Assembly: GCA_008508345.1 (NCBI GenBank)
Contig: QNGE01000142.1
Location: 62,001-126,000, forward strand
DNA length: 64,000 bases
Direction of reading: 5' to 3'
Source: Paragonimus westermani
Taxonomy: Eukaryota > Platyhelminthes > Trematoda > Plagiorchiida > Troglotrematidae
The position numbers were made by a program, and so were the translations under genes. The notes under the pieces were generated by a model. It was not told the DNA's origin, did no database searches, and worked only from the letters and a program-made list of their open reading frames with translations. This document shows, piece by piece, positions 23,699 through 34,074 of the stretch. Positions within the stretch are counted from its first letter, which is position 1; each line of letters begins with the position of its first letter.

Positions 23699-25619
23699 TG
23701 AAGTATATTTTATAACAATGCGTTCTGCACTAATACCAAATTATCTCAGAAGACAATGGAGTTGTGCGCTAGTTTTAGTAATGCACTATTAATTGGGTAG
23801 CCGGTCATGGTTACAAGTTAGCTGCCTCCAATAAGTGATCATCATCAAGATAAACAGCAGACATTTCTTAACAGTAAGCTAATTGAAGGAAATTTAAATA
23901 TGACAGGTTGTTTGTGTAAACCGTGTAATTTTAAGTCACTAATTTAGTACCCGGCCCAATACTGGTTGCAGACATATGGTAGGTGAATATTTAAGGACGG
24001 TAGAGACAGTTTATTTAGAAAGATGTGCTCTAATAGTGGAGAAGCTGCGCAAATTCTCTCTGAGCATATTGATGTTTTGGCCTTAAGACTTTTCAACAGG
24101 TGACCTCATGTAGTTGTGTATTCGCTGACTTTGGAGTGAAGTTTATTTTTCAAACATTCGGCCTTTGAAATCCCTTGTTCAAACAGCCACAAGGTTGTAT
24201 GACACCCGAAATATTACTGTAAACTTACCATAACGTTGCATAGTATTTTTTTGTGCGAAAAAAGTCGATAATGGGAGCGCATCTGTGCCACAAAGATGCA
24301 GTCGGAACGTTCTCAGATTATATTCCGATATACGTTGGGTGCGCTTAGAGTTTGCTACACTAAAACTTAGACGGATTATTCCTACTCACTTCTGTATTAA
24401 CCGCTGATTTTTCGGGCATACCAGGTCTGTCAAATTGACCGTATTCGAGATAATCCACAGCAGTATCAGGAAAGGGTTCTGTTATTCAGACAGATTTCTC
24501 ACAGCATTAACTGAGAATTGTTGTATAAATCTTTGACGCGTACGAAAGCTGCTGTACATTGGCTGTGGGACGTTAAGTGATGTAACCTGATAGAACCATG
24601 TCGAGGAGAAACTCGTTGTAATCTAACGCCATATGTAATCAACAGTCTTCAATATACGAGCATTTTCACAAGAACTCTTGTTGAGATATCCATCAAGAAA
24701 GTTGACAAACATTGGTTGTCTGTATAAAATGGGCAGATTTTTGCTTACTTGAAAAACTAATGAAAATTTGAACAGATGAACACACTGAAACTCACACTTT
24801 GGTGCTGCACGTTCAGCAGAGAAGTTCGGCTGGATATCACGGAGAAGTTTCCATTGGAATTGTAACGTCGTTATTGCCTAAGAGAGCTTATTTTGTGAGG
24901 CCTTTACACAACTTAGTTTATGTGTATTGTATGTGCGTCAAGTGCTAATACCACCTCCAGAAACCATGTTAGCTTCTTCAGCGACGATCAGTGAATATCC
25001 CTGTGGATTTGAGTCAGGCGTAATTAGTTTACTGAATGCTAACTAGTGAATAAAATAATCTAGTGCAATGTAGTTAAGTAACTTGAGCATTTGTTGGAGT
25101 TACCTGTGTAAGAAATTGATGTAATCTCTAGCATTAGAAAAGTCAAGGCAAGATAAGTGTCGTGTTGATCAAAAAACGTCAATCAGTTCAAAACCATTAT
25201 CAATGTACTCAAAATGCTCGTTAGTTTGAATCAAGAAATGTCAAAGTAAACGTCAGAAATTTTGTGTTAGTCGAGTGACAAATTTCAAAGACTGATTAGT
25301 TGCCTGTGGAATTCTTGCAGTCAAGGATGTCGAATAAATTGATGTGGGAGACTAGACGGGGAGATATTGCTGAATTGTGTCACGGTTGAAACCAACCAAT
25401 TAGGAAAGTCTTGCGACTATCCTTGTGAAAACATTCCACTTGAATTTCATATCGTGTGCGAGCGAGTTCCACAGAAAAACATATGGACCTCCTAAAAAAG
25501 GTATATAAATTGCAGGAAGGCTGAAGATTTGTTGACAAATGAATGGTGAGGAATGTATATCGTTGTAAAAATGACAGGTTGATAATGGCTAGTAACTATC
25601 ACAATGTCATCAGCGCGGC
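23699..25619. other. No gene seen
   Basis: AT-rich sequence with no open frame of note and no repeat structure I could see by eye. Confidence 0.5.
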
Positions 25620-26217
25620 CTTTTTGAAAAACACTTGGATTAGTATGATTGAGAAGCGATTGTTTATCCTCGCTGGAATAATATCGGTTAATGCTGAACC
25701 AAAAGAGGTGTCTATGTCTGCTCCGCCAAACCCTCTAAAACGAAATACTCCAAGCGCAAATCGCATGTTTTCCGTGCAGAATAGAATAAGATCCCTAAGT
25801 TACTCGAAGTTAACTGAGATGGAACTATTTTGCGATGGGATAAAATCATACGGAAGTGGACATTTACAAATAAAGGCACGCTAGTAAAAAGAGATTCAAC
25901 GTCTATAGAAAACAATGTTTTTACACTCACGGAAACAATTCAGAGCGTTGGCCACGTCAGAAATATCTTTAACGTAATAGGAGAGTGCAATTCTGCACAC
26001 CGAGTCAAGTATTGTCACACTACACTGTGACAAGTGGAGCTGCACTCGGCCAATATTTGTTGTGGAGAAACGCCATCTTTGTGTGTCCTGAGGGATACTT
26101 ACGTGCTAGGTACTTAAGTGTCGGTCGGTTCAAGTCGATTATATGGGGTCTTGTTGATGAAGCCCTAAAATAGCAGTAGTTGTAATATTCGTGCAATCTC
26201 ATTCTTACTGAGCTCAT
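25620..26217 (-). pseudogene. Decayed Penelope-like reverse transcriptase core
   Basis: Minus strand, in several frames. A segment from 26217 ends with SSTRPHII and AAPLVTV, matching the region around the PLE motif in which the family has STxPHIYGL..., LRPI. Next comes YYVKDISDVANALNCFRE, and then, after a frame change, FSIDVESLFTSVPL (25912-25871), which is RT motif A. After that EYFVLEGLAEQT stands where the family has Y-x-Q-x-x-G-x-x-MGSP (motif B). Stops and frame changes run throughout. The motif A aspartate is retained, but the element is dead. It differs from the PLE at 1.4 kb, whose remaining part does not overlap this one much. Confidence 0.7.
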
Positions 26218-27069
26218 TGATTAATGGTGTGTTATACAGTTTAGTCTTTCAATGGTCCTCAAAGATCACGTTCCTCTTGACCAGCTACTCATCCTTTTGC
26301 ACCTGGGCAATTGTCCCGCTGCGGAAAATGGACGGCCGTCATGTTGCATAGCTGCCTGATGGATAGACGATGTTCGGACTTCAGACATCAATGTTGCCGG
26401 ATCGGTGCCGGAGAAAACACGTCAGTCACATCATTCAGTTTTGCTTTGAATTGATTGGTATTAAGTGAAGTTAGTGGGACTAATTTATTTAACCTGATCA
26501 AAGCGGTTGTCGCATTTGTTCTTTATCTGCAGCCTGTAGATGTGTTTCAACGATTTCTTGGGCTGCAACCCCAATGACAACACTTTCGTTTGAGCTTTCT
26601 TGGTCGTAATCTTTACCAAATTACGAACTTAGTTGCATGGAGTTTTCGGAATATCAACGAACCACTTAGCCTAGATAAACTACAGAGAAGTTCCATAATA
26701 CGGACTTCGGTTCTCAAGTTGAATGCAAAAAATAGCTGACGGTTTTCTCAGAATGCCAGAAAAACGTTGTCGTGTTTCAGCGAATTTGTTTAATTTCTCG
26801 GCGGAGGAGTTTTCGCAGAACGTAGCTAAGCCCACGAAGTTATCTGAAGTCAACTGCCGTTTCCTCCTTTTGAGGTTAGACACGAACTATCTGAGAAAAC
26901 AATCAGTAATCTTCATAGAAACCAACATGAATACTTTTGACTACAACCTTGCCTCCGAATGACATCAAGCGGTTAGGTGTCCGCGTTGAGTTCACCACGG
27001 GTTGTTGCTTCAGAAAGTTTTAACATTGGGTTTTGCCTAAGTGATTCATCAGAGCGGATGGGAGATGTA
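26218..27069. other. No gene seen
   Basis: 26680-26962 is open on both strands for 67-79 codons with no motifs or splice signals. The region lies between two decayed retroelements of opposite orientation and may hold older repeat debris. Confidence 0.45.
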
Positions 27070-27900
27070 CGTTGCATGATGTCGACATTTTGTTTGGTCT
27101 CTTCAGCCGCTCACTTGAAACAGTCAATTCAAACGCTTGAGAAATTCACTGAGCATGGTTCTGAGCTTTTTCTTGGCGTTGAGTTGACTGCAGATGAGAT
27201 GGTCTTACTTGGCCACTCAGCAAAATACATGCACACCATGCCTGTGAGTTGCTGGACTGCGTTGTACGGAATGAGCGCCGCAGCTCCAGAATTAAAAGTG
27301 TCTTCAAGTCCGTGACTTTCCCACTCTCACCTTCTTCGCTGCAGGTAATCCATTTGAAGCTGTGGGCAATTTCACATACTTGGGTAATATTATCTCACCA
27401 GCCTTTGACACTGCTGATGAGATACCAGCGGGGATAACAAAGACGATGTTTTTGCGAACCTGCGCCATCCCTGAGGTCGAGAAGACGTTCGGTTGTCGCT
27501 GTGTGTTTGTCTGTTATGCTCCTTGTTTCGGAATTGAGGCCGGTTCGCATCGAATATACTAACAGACTTGTGGTTGACCATCAGTGTGTCTGCCGATTAG
27601 CCCACATCAAGTGAACTGGTCGCGTCAGAAATACGACCGTTTCACGGTGCGTACTACAGAGCGCTGAGGATGTGCGATCAATTCTACAACTAGCCTTATC
27701 GCACAGCCTGTGATGGTTGAGTCATATATTCAGTGTTAGGCAAACGTTTACCGTGCCGGATGTTATATGCTTAGATCATCGACAGTTGGTTAAAAGCGTG
27801 TGACTGTCAGGCAACAACGCGTTAACCAAATATGACGTCCCCGGCAGCTCTAGAAAATGGAGTGGGTATGTGTCACCTGCCTGGATGATGTTCTCGCGGT
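27070..27900 (+). pseudogene. Decayed RTE-like LINE reverse transcriptase (C-terminal half)
   Basis: The reading moves through three frames. SSAAHLKQSIQTLEKFTEH resembles the helix after the catalytic YADD box. GNFTYLGNIISPAFDTADEI (from 27362) is the characteristic F-x-YLG-x-I strand of RTE-like LINEs. LLVSELRPVRIEYTNRLVVD (near 27520-27580) corresponds to the family's LLYG-x-ETW-x-x box. Then HQCVCRLAHIK with a stop in place of the next Trp, TGRVRNTTVS and WLSHIF follow. The catalytic box itself is not recognisable. Frameshifts and stops show an old, dead copy. It belongs to a different subfamily from the LINE at 47.6 kb. Confidence 0.75.
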
Positions 27901-28874
27901 CATTCGAGTCGTTCGTTAGAAGCGATTTTTGAGGTGACAGTGTATTGCAGTTACTTGCGAGTCATATCGTATCTAGTTTCTCCGCTTCGTCCTGCCTTAA
28001 TAATCGTTGACCTCTTGATGACTTTTTCTTTCACTGTAATATTTCGTCTGGCTGCCGGAGTGAACGGTGGCCTCAGACACAACAATATTTGGTAGGGCTT
28101 AATGCCATTGTGATGAGGTAGTGAGGACGAACCATTGCATTTTTTGAATGTGATAAATCAGTTGAACTATTCCTTCGGGTACAAAACGTTGTTCTTCCGG
28201 AAACTACTAAGCTCAGCAGCCAGCTAAGCGGGTTTCACTTCCGGTGTTATCAGATGACGATAACTACATCATCTTCTTTGCTTTTCAGAGTAGTAAAGAC
28301 ACTTTTTAGTAATGCGTCCAAGGTCAATCAGGCTGCATGCCTCTGTTATGGATTTACGTAAACCATTTTCGACTCGTCCAATATTGAGGGTTTCCTGCCA
28401 GAAATCGACTTGCTCCTAGACTTTGTTTGCGTGCTACGTATTCTGACTCTCTTATAAACACCTCTACATATTCAGCTTGATGCTTTTTGGTTACATTTTA
28501 ATGTTTCAAGGCTGTACACTTGGCCACATCATCCAATGAACCGACTGACTAAACGTCAGAGGCACTAGAATAACCAAACAAACGAATCTTAATCTTTCAG
28601 GCAATGTGCACGAACCAGGTAATACGCCTTTTCGACTAACAGTTTTGAACTATCCATAGAACCTATAAATTGTCATAGTTTGAATGAAAATAGAAATGTT
28701 GGACTTGCATTGTTTGTTTGCAAACTAGACCTTGAGATACAAAATAAACAGGCGTGCCTGTCTGAGACAATCAGGATAATGAAGCTTTTGATGTATCCAC
28801 TAGTCCTACTTTAAAGTTAATTTCCGACTGAAATTATGTGTACGCCTTGTGATCTTTTTTGTCTTTATGAAAAG
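27901..28874. other. No gene seen
   Basis: Possibly the 3' part of the decayed LINE up to about 28.0 kb, judged only by its GC content. Beyond that it is AT-rich and unremarkable. Confidence 0.4.
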
Positions 28875-29092
28875 ATGGAAACTATGCGGTGCGCAGATGA
28901 ACCTTCGACCAACATCTGTCACCATAACAAGGACGGACATTTTGTGCTTCCACAATTTTCCATTGGGAAGCTTGCACTGCCACATGATATTCGCAGCCTT
29001 TTTCTCCAAGTTCCTTGCAAAATGATTAGAGGAAACCCGGGTAGTAATCCAGATACCTTTACACGTCGTTCAAGACATTCTGTTTTTCTCAG
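28875..29092 (+). CDS. Candidate coding exon, boundaries uncertain
   Basis: The frame is open from 28821 to a donor-like CTCAG|GTAGGT at 29092 and would leave two bases. The best upstream boundary is an ATG at 28875 after a T-rich stretch ending GAAAAG. Internal acceptors are possible. Residues include MRCADEPSTNICHHNKDGHF and KMIRGNPGSNPDTFTRRSR. The phase fits the next plus-strand candidate at 30189. The 3' boundary is ambiguous because TGTTTTTCTCAG|GTAGG also reads as an acceptor. Confidence 0.25.
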
Positions 29093-30188
29093 GTAGGTGG
29101 ATGTTCACTGACACCAACAAGTATTCCGGATGCTGACTGACATATGTTGAACAAAATTTACACTCTATTGAAACCTTCAATGCATACAGTAGTTGCTTGC
29201 TACGAAAACTGCTATGCTCGAGTTGTATTCAACAGTTCATATCTTCGTCATAACTGGGATTTGAACAGCAATAACCTTTGCATGAATCATTCGTGGGCAG
29301 TAACCAATGACTGTAAGTTAAGTTATAATATGCAAGCTTTTGGGTGCACCCACGTGTGTGAGCGATTCAAACTACACCACTGCCGTGATACAAGACACAT
29401 TAACCATATAGTTAGTTCTATTTGATAACTACAGAAGGTGACATACTGCGGAGTGTCGACAATTTGTGTATCCTCTCAACCGCTTACTTAAAACAGTCGA
29501 CTGAAGCGGTTAAACATAGTACGAATAGCTTACAATCGAGCAAATGGAATGTTAGAAGTGAGAAGTTTATTAACAAGTGAGTACAGAAGTGCTCATGCAG
29601 TTATTATTATTACTTAATAAATAGGGTTACACTGATGGCCAGAAACTTTGAGTTTGGGCCACGCAATTACACAGTGCATGAACTGACCGGAACTACAATG
29701 TACCCGTTCATCCAGATTGGCTTGGTGATCGAGTAGACAGGTTGCGTTTTTTGTATTCATGTGTACTGATGCCTGGTTGTGAACAAGTGATCATTCAGTC
29801 GGAGACATGTTCTGATATTCGCTAACAGGACCACCAACCCGTTCTGATAATGTGATTATCACCGCAACTGGAGCGGAATGGTTAGATGGACAAAGGTGGA
29901 TGATTATTTTTTGTCACCCTAGCTCGGTTGTGGTTCTGTTTCCTTCACGGTCTTTTATTCGTTCTGTTATGCACCGTTCTCATCGTATTTTTCTTTAGTT
30001 GTTTGTTTTATTTGGGCTGTTGGATAGGTTGAGCGGATATATAGTTAGTACATTCCTTCTATTCACTTTGCTGATTTGAGCCATATATATCCAAGAATTC
30101 ATTTGTTCTTCCAAAGCTTATTTTCCAATAGGCTGGCTGTGAATCTTCCTTCGAGTTCGAATTTCTGGTTTAATTTTCCGTTTTTCAG
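29093..30188. other. No gene seen
   Basis: A possible exon at about 29191-29306 (acceptor CAATGCATACAG, donor GACT|GTAAGT) does not fit the phases of its neighbours and is not called. The rest is AT-rich. The stretch would be the intron if the exons on either side belong together. Confidence 0.4.
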
Positions 30189-30296
30189 ATCGAATTTTTA
30201 TGCAAAACTTATTGTCAAATTGCCTCCGATATCCACATGTCTTTTGTTAGTACATATGTTTGTGTGTTCACGAATCATTTTTTTCACTCTGATAAG
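30189..30296 (+). CDS. Candidate internal coding exon with a hydrophobic helix
   Basis: The acceptor TTTTCCGTTTTTCAG ends at 30188 and the donor ATAAG|GTAAAT follows 30296. The 108 bases are open, taking two bases from the previous exon and leaving two. The product, SNFYAKLIVKLPPISTCLLL followed by VHMFVCSRIIFFTLI, contains one or two likely membrane helices. It joins in frame to the segment at 30889-31012, and also to the segment ending at 29092. The pair suggests a small membrane-protein 3' end. Confidence 0.38.
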
Positions 30297-30888
30297 GTAA
30301 ATATGATTTGACCTCCGAATTATTTCTACAAGGCTCCGGTTATCGTGGCACAGGATACAGGTGCAATAAGGCGGCCATCTTCAGGGCGCTTTCCTCTACG
30401 TGTCTGAATATGAGCAATTAGGTAAAACTGTGGCGTCCAATTTTTACACAGCGGTTTTTTATTGCGTTTGTTACAAGAACATTCACGTGGTGACCAGTTC
30501 GGTGATCTTCCGTTCAATTTGTCAGTCAATTTAAAATTCCTTAAACCCGGTCACTGTTGATTCCTGTGAATGTGTATTTTCATAACTCACGAAGCTTATC
30601 ACGTTCGATCAATGAAGAAAGCTCCGAATGCAAAGTAAGCAACACCGCCCATGGATTATTCCCATATTCGGAGCATTTTATGTTCAGTACAATCTAAATC
30701 AAACCTGTCTGCAGGTAAGAAATTTTCTTAGTGAAATACATTGCTCAGCCAAATCACTTGCGTGTCTTCAGATGTGGAAAAACCCGCAGTTCTGAGTTCC
30801 TGGCCATCCACCCACTCGAATTCCGTTTGAAATCAAATGTGTTGTTGTTCGGTTATGTCCATTTGTCCGTTCCTGAAATAACTTGCAG
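30297..30888. other. Probable intron
   Basis: Lies between two phase-compatible candidate exons and holds no open frame of note on the plus strand. A minus-strand open stretch (30326-30529) has no splice support. Confidence 0.35.
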
Positions 30889-31012
30889 GCCCTCAAACTT
30901 ATTCGGGCTTTCTTTCCTTTACATGATATATATTTCGCGTTACGTATTTAGGTCGTCCAGTGATATAGGTTCGGAATCACGAAGAGTTGCGAAAGCTTTC
31001 CTCTCTCTGTGA
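30889..31012 (+). CDS. Candidate terminal coding exon with a hydrophobic helix and basic tail
   Basis: The acceptor CCTGAAATAACTTGCAG ends at 30888. The segment begins with a base that completes an AGG codon with the two bases left by the exon ending at 30296. It encodes PSNLFGLSFLYMIYISRYVF, then a serine-rich, basic tail (GSESRRVAKAFLSL) and TGA. Membrane helix followed by a polar C-terminus is a natural protein end. There is no AATAAA in the next 250 bases, which counts against it. Confidence 0.37.
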
Positions 31013-33156
31013 TCCATTTTCTGTGATATCCAGGTGCAAATGAAACGTTCGAAGAATCAACATCTCCAGTGGGTCTACAGATTTTGACATAACTTTTATT
31101 TTTGAGGCAAACAAGCTAGCTCAGGTTTATATAACCGCGGCCATAAGAAACACTCCCTTCTTTTTAGTTACACAAAATTTTAACAGGGAACCAAAAATTG
31201 TGGCCCGCACGGTAACGTGTATTCCAGTGCATTTATGAACTCTTCACGAATTCAAATAACTGTTCTACTGTTGCGTTTGTGAACTTGCAGACAAGCTGAA
31301 TTGAGCCATGTTGGTCAATTTCTCGCAAATACTTCAATCGTATAATCAACTTTCAAGCTTCCACTTCGATATTCTCTAACCTTATCTGCAGGTAGTCTGT
31401 AGTGTGAACGGACGGCGCCTCACGGTGTAACGTCTACGCAGTAAAACTGACTGTACAGATTTTAAACCGCAGTGATACACTAGCACACTTTAGTGATGAA
31501 CAACTTATTTATTAACTTCTCATTTTGTTCCACGTCTTTTACAGACAACACCTAGTTAAGTAACGGCGACATCAGTATTTAACTTGACCCGGATTTTTAC
31601 CCGGTTGCGTTTTAAACTAGACATTTCAAAATTCTGCGCATGCCGTTATGTTGTTCGCTAACTTAATTGGAATGAGTTAGTCATAATCATGATTACCTCG
31701 TTTTACCTTACCTAAACAGGGTGACAGCAATGAACACGAAAAACTTCCTCGTACCACTCCGTGTGTTTGGCTTCTGGCAATCCCTCAGTACTGCTGACCT
31801 GTTTGATGCATTTGGTTTAATTACTGCTCAATAGTGAATTGTAGTGTGCAGTCACACTTGTTGAGCAGTTTACTTTCTGATGCTGACGTAGAGATAGTCT
31901 GTTGTATGCACATATAGTAATGTAGAGAAATAATCCCGGGTGTAAATCTTGTAATATTGGCCTATCGCAATCTTTATTCAAGCTTTTGGCAGGTTAAATC
32001 ATTTCAAGCTAAACCGCCGCTGGAGGCAGCTAGCAAAAAAACCATGAAATGGTAATCAACACCCAGTTGACTAGTCATGTGTTGTTGTATGGCGACCTTC
32101 TAGTTGTACCAATGCCTAATTAAGTGATGCTCAACAGTAATTGATAAAAATGTACGGATGCACGTTTTTTATCGAAAATACATGATCCGGCTTCACTTAC
32201 TTGTCAAGAAAGCAGTTGTAGCCAATTTATCATGAAATAGCTTATTATCACAGGCTCTTGTTGTTTACCTCCTTTCAAATCGTTTCACACAAAAATGTAC
32301 CAAATTCCATAAAGTCATTCAGTCGGTTGAGAACAAATTCAAAATCAATTGACCTTACGGTAGTATCCCTTTCATTAAAATCTTGAACTCATACTTCCTG
32401 ATATGGTTAGTTGACAAATGAGCTCACAGAATTAGCTTTCAAAAGACAGCAGCCAAAAAGGAGGGTGATCTACACTAAGCAAACTTATAAAATACTGATC
32501 TCAGTTGCTCGCATGCAGTGAACTTTGGAAACAAGACAATTATCAAACCTACACACACTGTCGAGGAACACAAGCCTTTGTAATCAGTATGAAACTAATG
32601 AAGAAAAATTTGGTGAGTCTTGGTCTATGGTTATAACAATTAAGAAAATCATTTGACCACACTCACTCCATTACTCGAAAGGTAAACAAGAAATGTCGTT
32701 GGTAAATAAATGACAAACACGAATTTAATCATTAGACTTCCATAAGTTAAGATCTCAATGGATAGGCTAGCGAGTCATATGGTTTTGAGCTCACTGACGC
32801 GGTTAACTATAACCACTCTGTCGTTCATAATTCAAGGTCCAAGATGGGCGAAAGTTAGTTTCGCCCTCCCTTTCTGAGGGAGCTGGTGGAAAGTTTTGTG
32901 AAAGTACAAAACCTCTGACCACTTGTGATTTATGTTCACCACATAAACACATAAATAATATGTTGAGTATAAAAAAGTGGATGGAACACAACGTGAACGT
33001 TTACATCTCAAAACATTTGAGTAGCTGATCTGTAAGCTGGCTTTCTAAAAAACTGATGATGTGCCGCCTACAAATCTTTTGAAGTCATGGTCACTCAGAC
33101 AGAATATTCCAGCACAGGCTGCTATCAGTAAGAACAAATGTTTCACATTTATCTAG
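31013..33156. other. No gene seen
   Basis: AT-rich DNA with no open frame, splice pair or repeat structure that I can support. Confidence 0.5.
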
Positions 33157-33242
33157 ATCTCACTGGTGTACTGAGCGCAATTTCCCATATGGAACAACCC
33201 AACAAAACATATGGCGGTTGGTCAAACTTATTTAGCCACTTG
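33157..33242 (+). CDS. Candidate internal coding exon, function unknown
   Basis: The acceptor GTTTCACATTTATCTAG ends at 33156 and the donor CACTTG|GTAATA follows 33242. The exon takes one incoming base and ends in phase 0. It encodes DLTGVLSAISHMEQPNKTYG and GWSNLFSHL. The candidate at 33922 starts in phase 0, so the two splice in frame across a 679-base intron. Family unknown. Confidence 0.35.
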
Positions 33243-33921
33243 GTAATAAGCTTACAAAAAAAATCGTGCTTATTAATATCTGGCATTTTAGTTGGAACGG
33301 TTTACCGTAAATTGGCTTCTGGTTCACCAAGTGTGTTTTACTGTATTTCGTATACACACCTGAGCAACTCTGGATAAACCAGTAAAGCTAACTAGTGCTG
33401 TGTGGTACATACAAGGGACAGCAGTTTTGCCTTCAGAGCAGTACTGAACTAAATGACAAAATTTATATGTTCTGATTGTAATTGAATTTGCCACCGAAAC
33501 AAACATGATATGCGAAAATGCAAAAGAACTTCTTTGTTGTTCACCGGATAGTGCACTACAACACGTCTATTCTACTTCTACACATAAAACAGAAACACGT
33601 TAAGCAAAAATCCGCGACATAGCGTTCTATCTTATGAAAGTATGCGGTCACGAGAGATGTTGCAGTTTCAAAATAGACTTATTGTCTGTTGAAGTACATC
33701 ACGTATCTAGCTCTCAGAATCACAAGGGTTGGCATACTGACTGCTAAAAATGTTAGATTGAACATGGGGTTATTTATTTTATGCTCTGTGCATTCCAGCA
33801 AACATCAATCAGAAGTTCAAAAGCGTTCGCAAGTTAGCTCACTGTTTTCCGTTAGCTACTCAAGTCACTCTCTGGCCCATCGACGTTTGCAGATATTAGG
33901 CAAGAAATGTGTGAATTTCAG

Positions 33922-34074
33922 GAAATTCTCCTGTCAATTCCACAAAAAATATTATTACACGACATCCATAACGCAACAAATACAACCGCTCCACTTTCCA
34001 AGTATGCCAAACGCAGGAAGTCTGTAATACAAACGTTTTGCGAATTGATTCATCGAGCACTAAACGTAAAGTAA
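33922..34074 (+). CDS. Candidate coding exon, helical, lacks its own ATG
   Basis: The acceptor GTGTGAATTTCAG ends at 33921. A phase-0 frame of 50 codons follows: EILLSIPQKILLHDIHNATN, TTAPLSKYAKRRKSV, then TFCELIHRALNVK and TAA. The mix of amphipathic helix and basic linker looks like ordinary protein. The bases CTAAAC|GTAAAG at 34066 could instead be a donor, making this an internal exon. It joins in frame to 33157-33242. Another frame over the same bases is also open for 33 codons, so the choice of frame is not certain. Confidence 0.37.
   Translation, partial: EILLSIPQKILLHDIHNATNTTAPLSKYAKRRKSVIQTFCELIHRALNVK

Noticed and set aside
29191..29306. Possible exon with donor GACT|GTAAGT
   Set aside because: Its phase fits neither the exon ending at 29092 nor the one starting at 30189, and its acceptor is weak.
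33049..33090. CTGATGATG resembling the hammerhead core
   Set aside because: No stem II and no GAAA at the right distance; a chance match.
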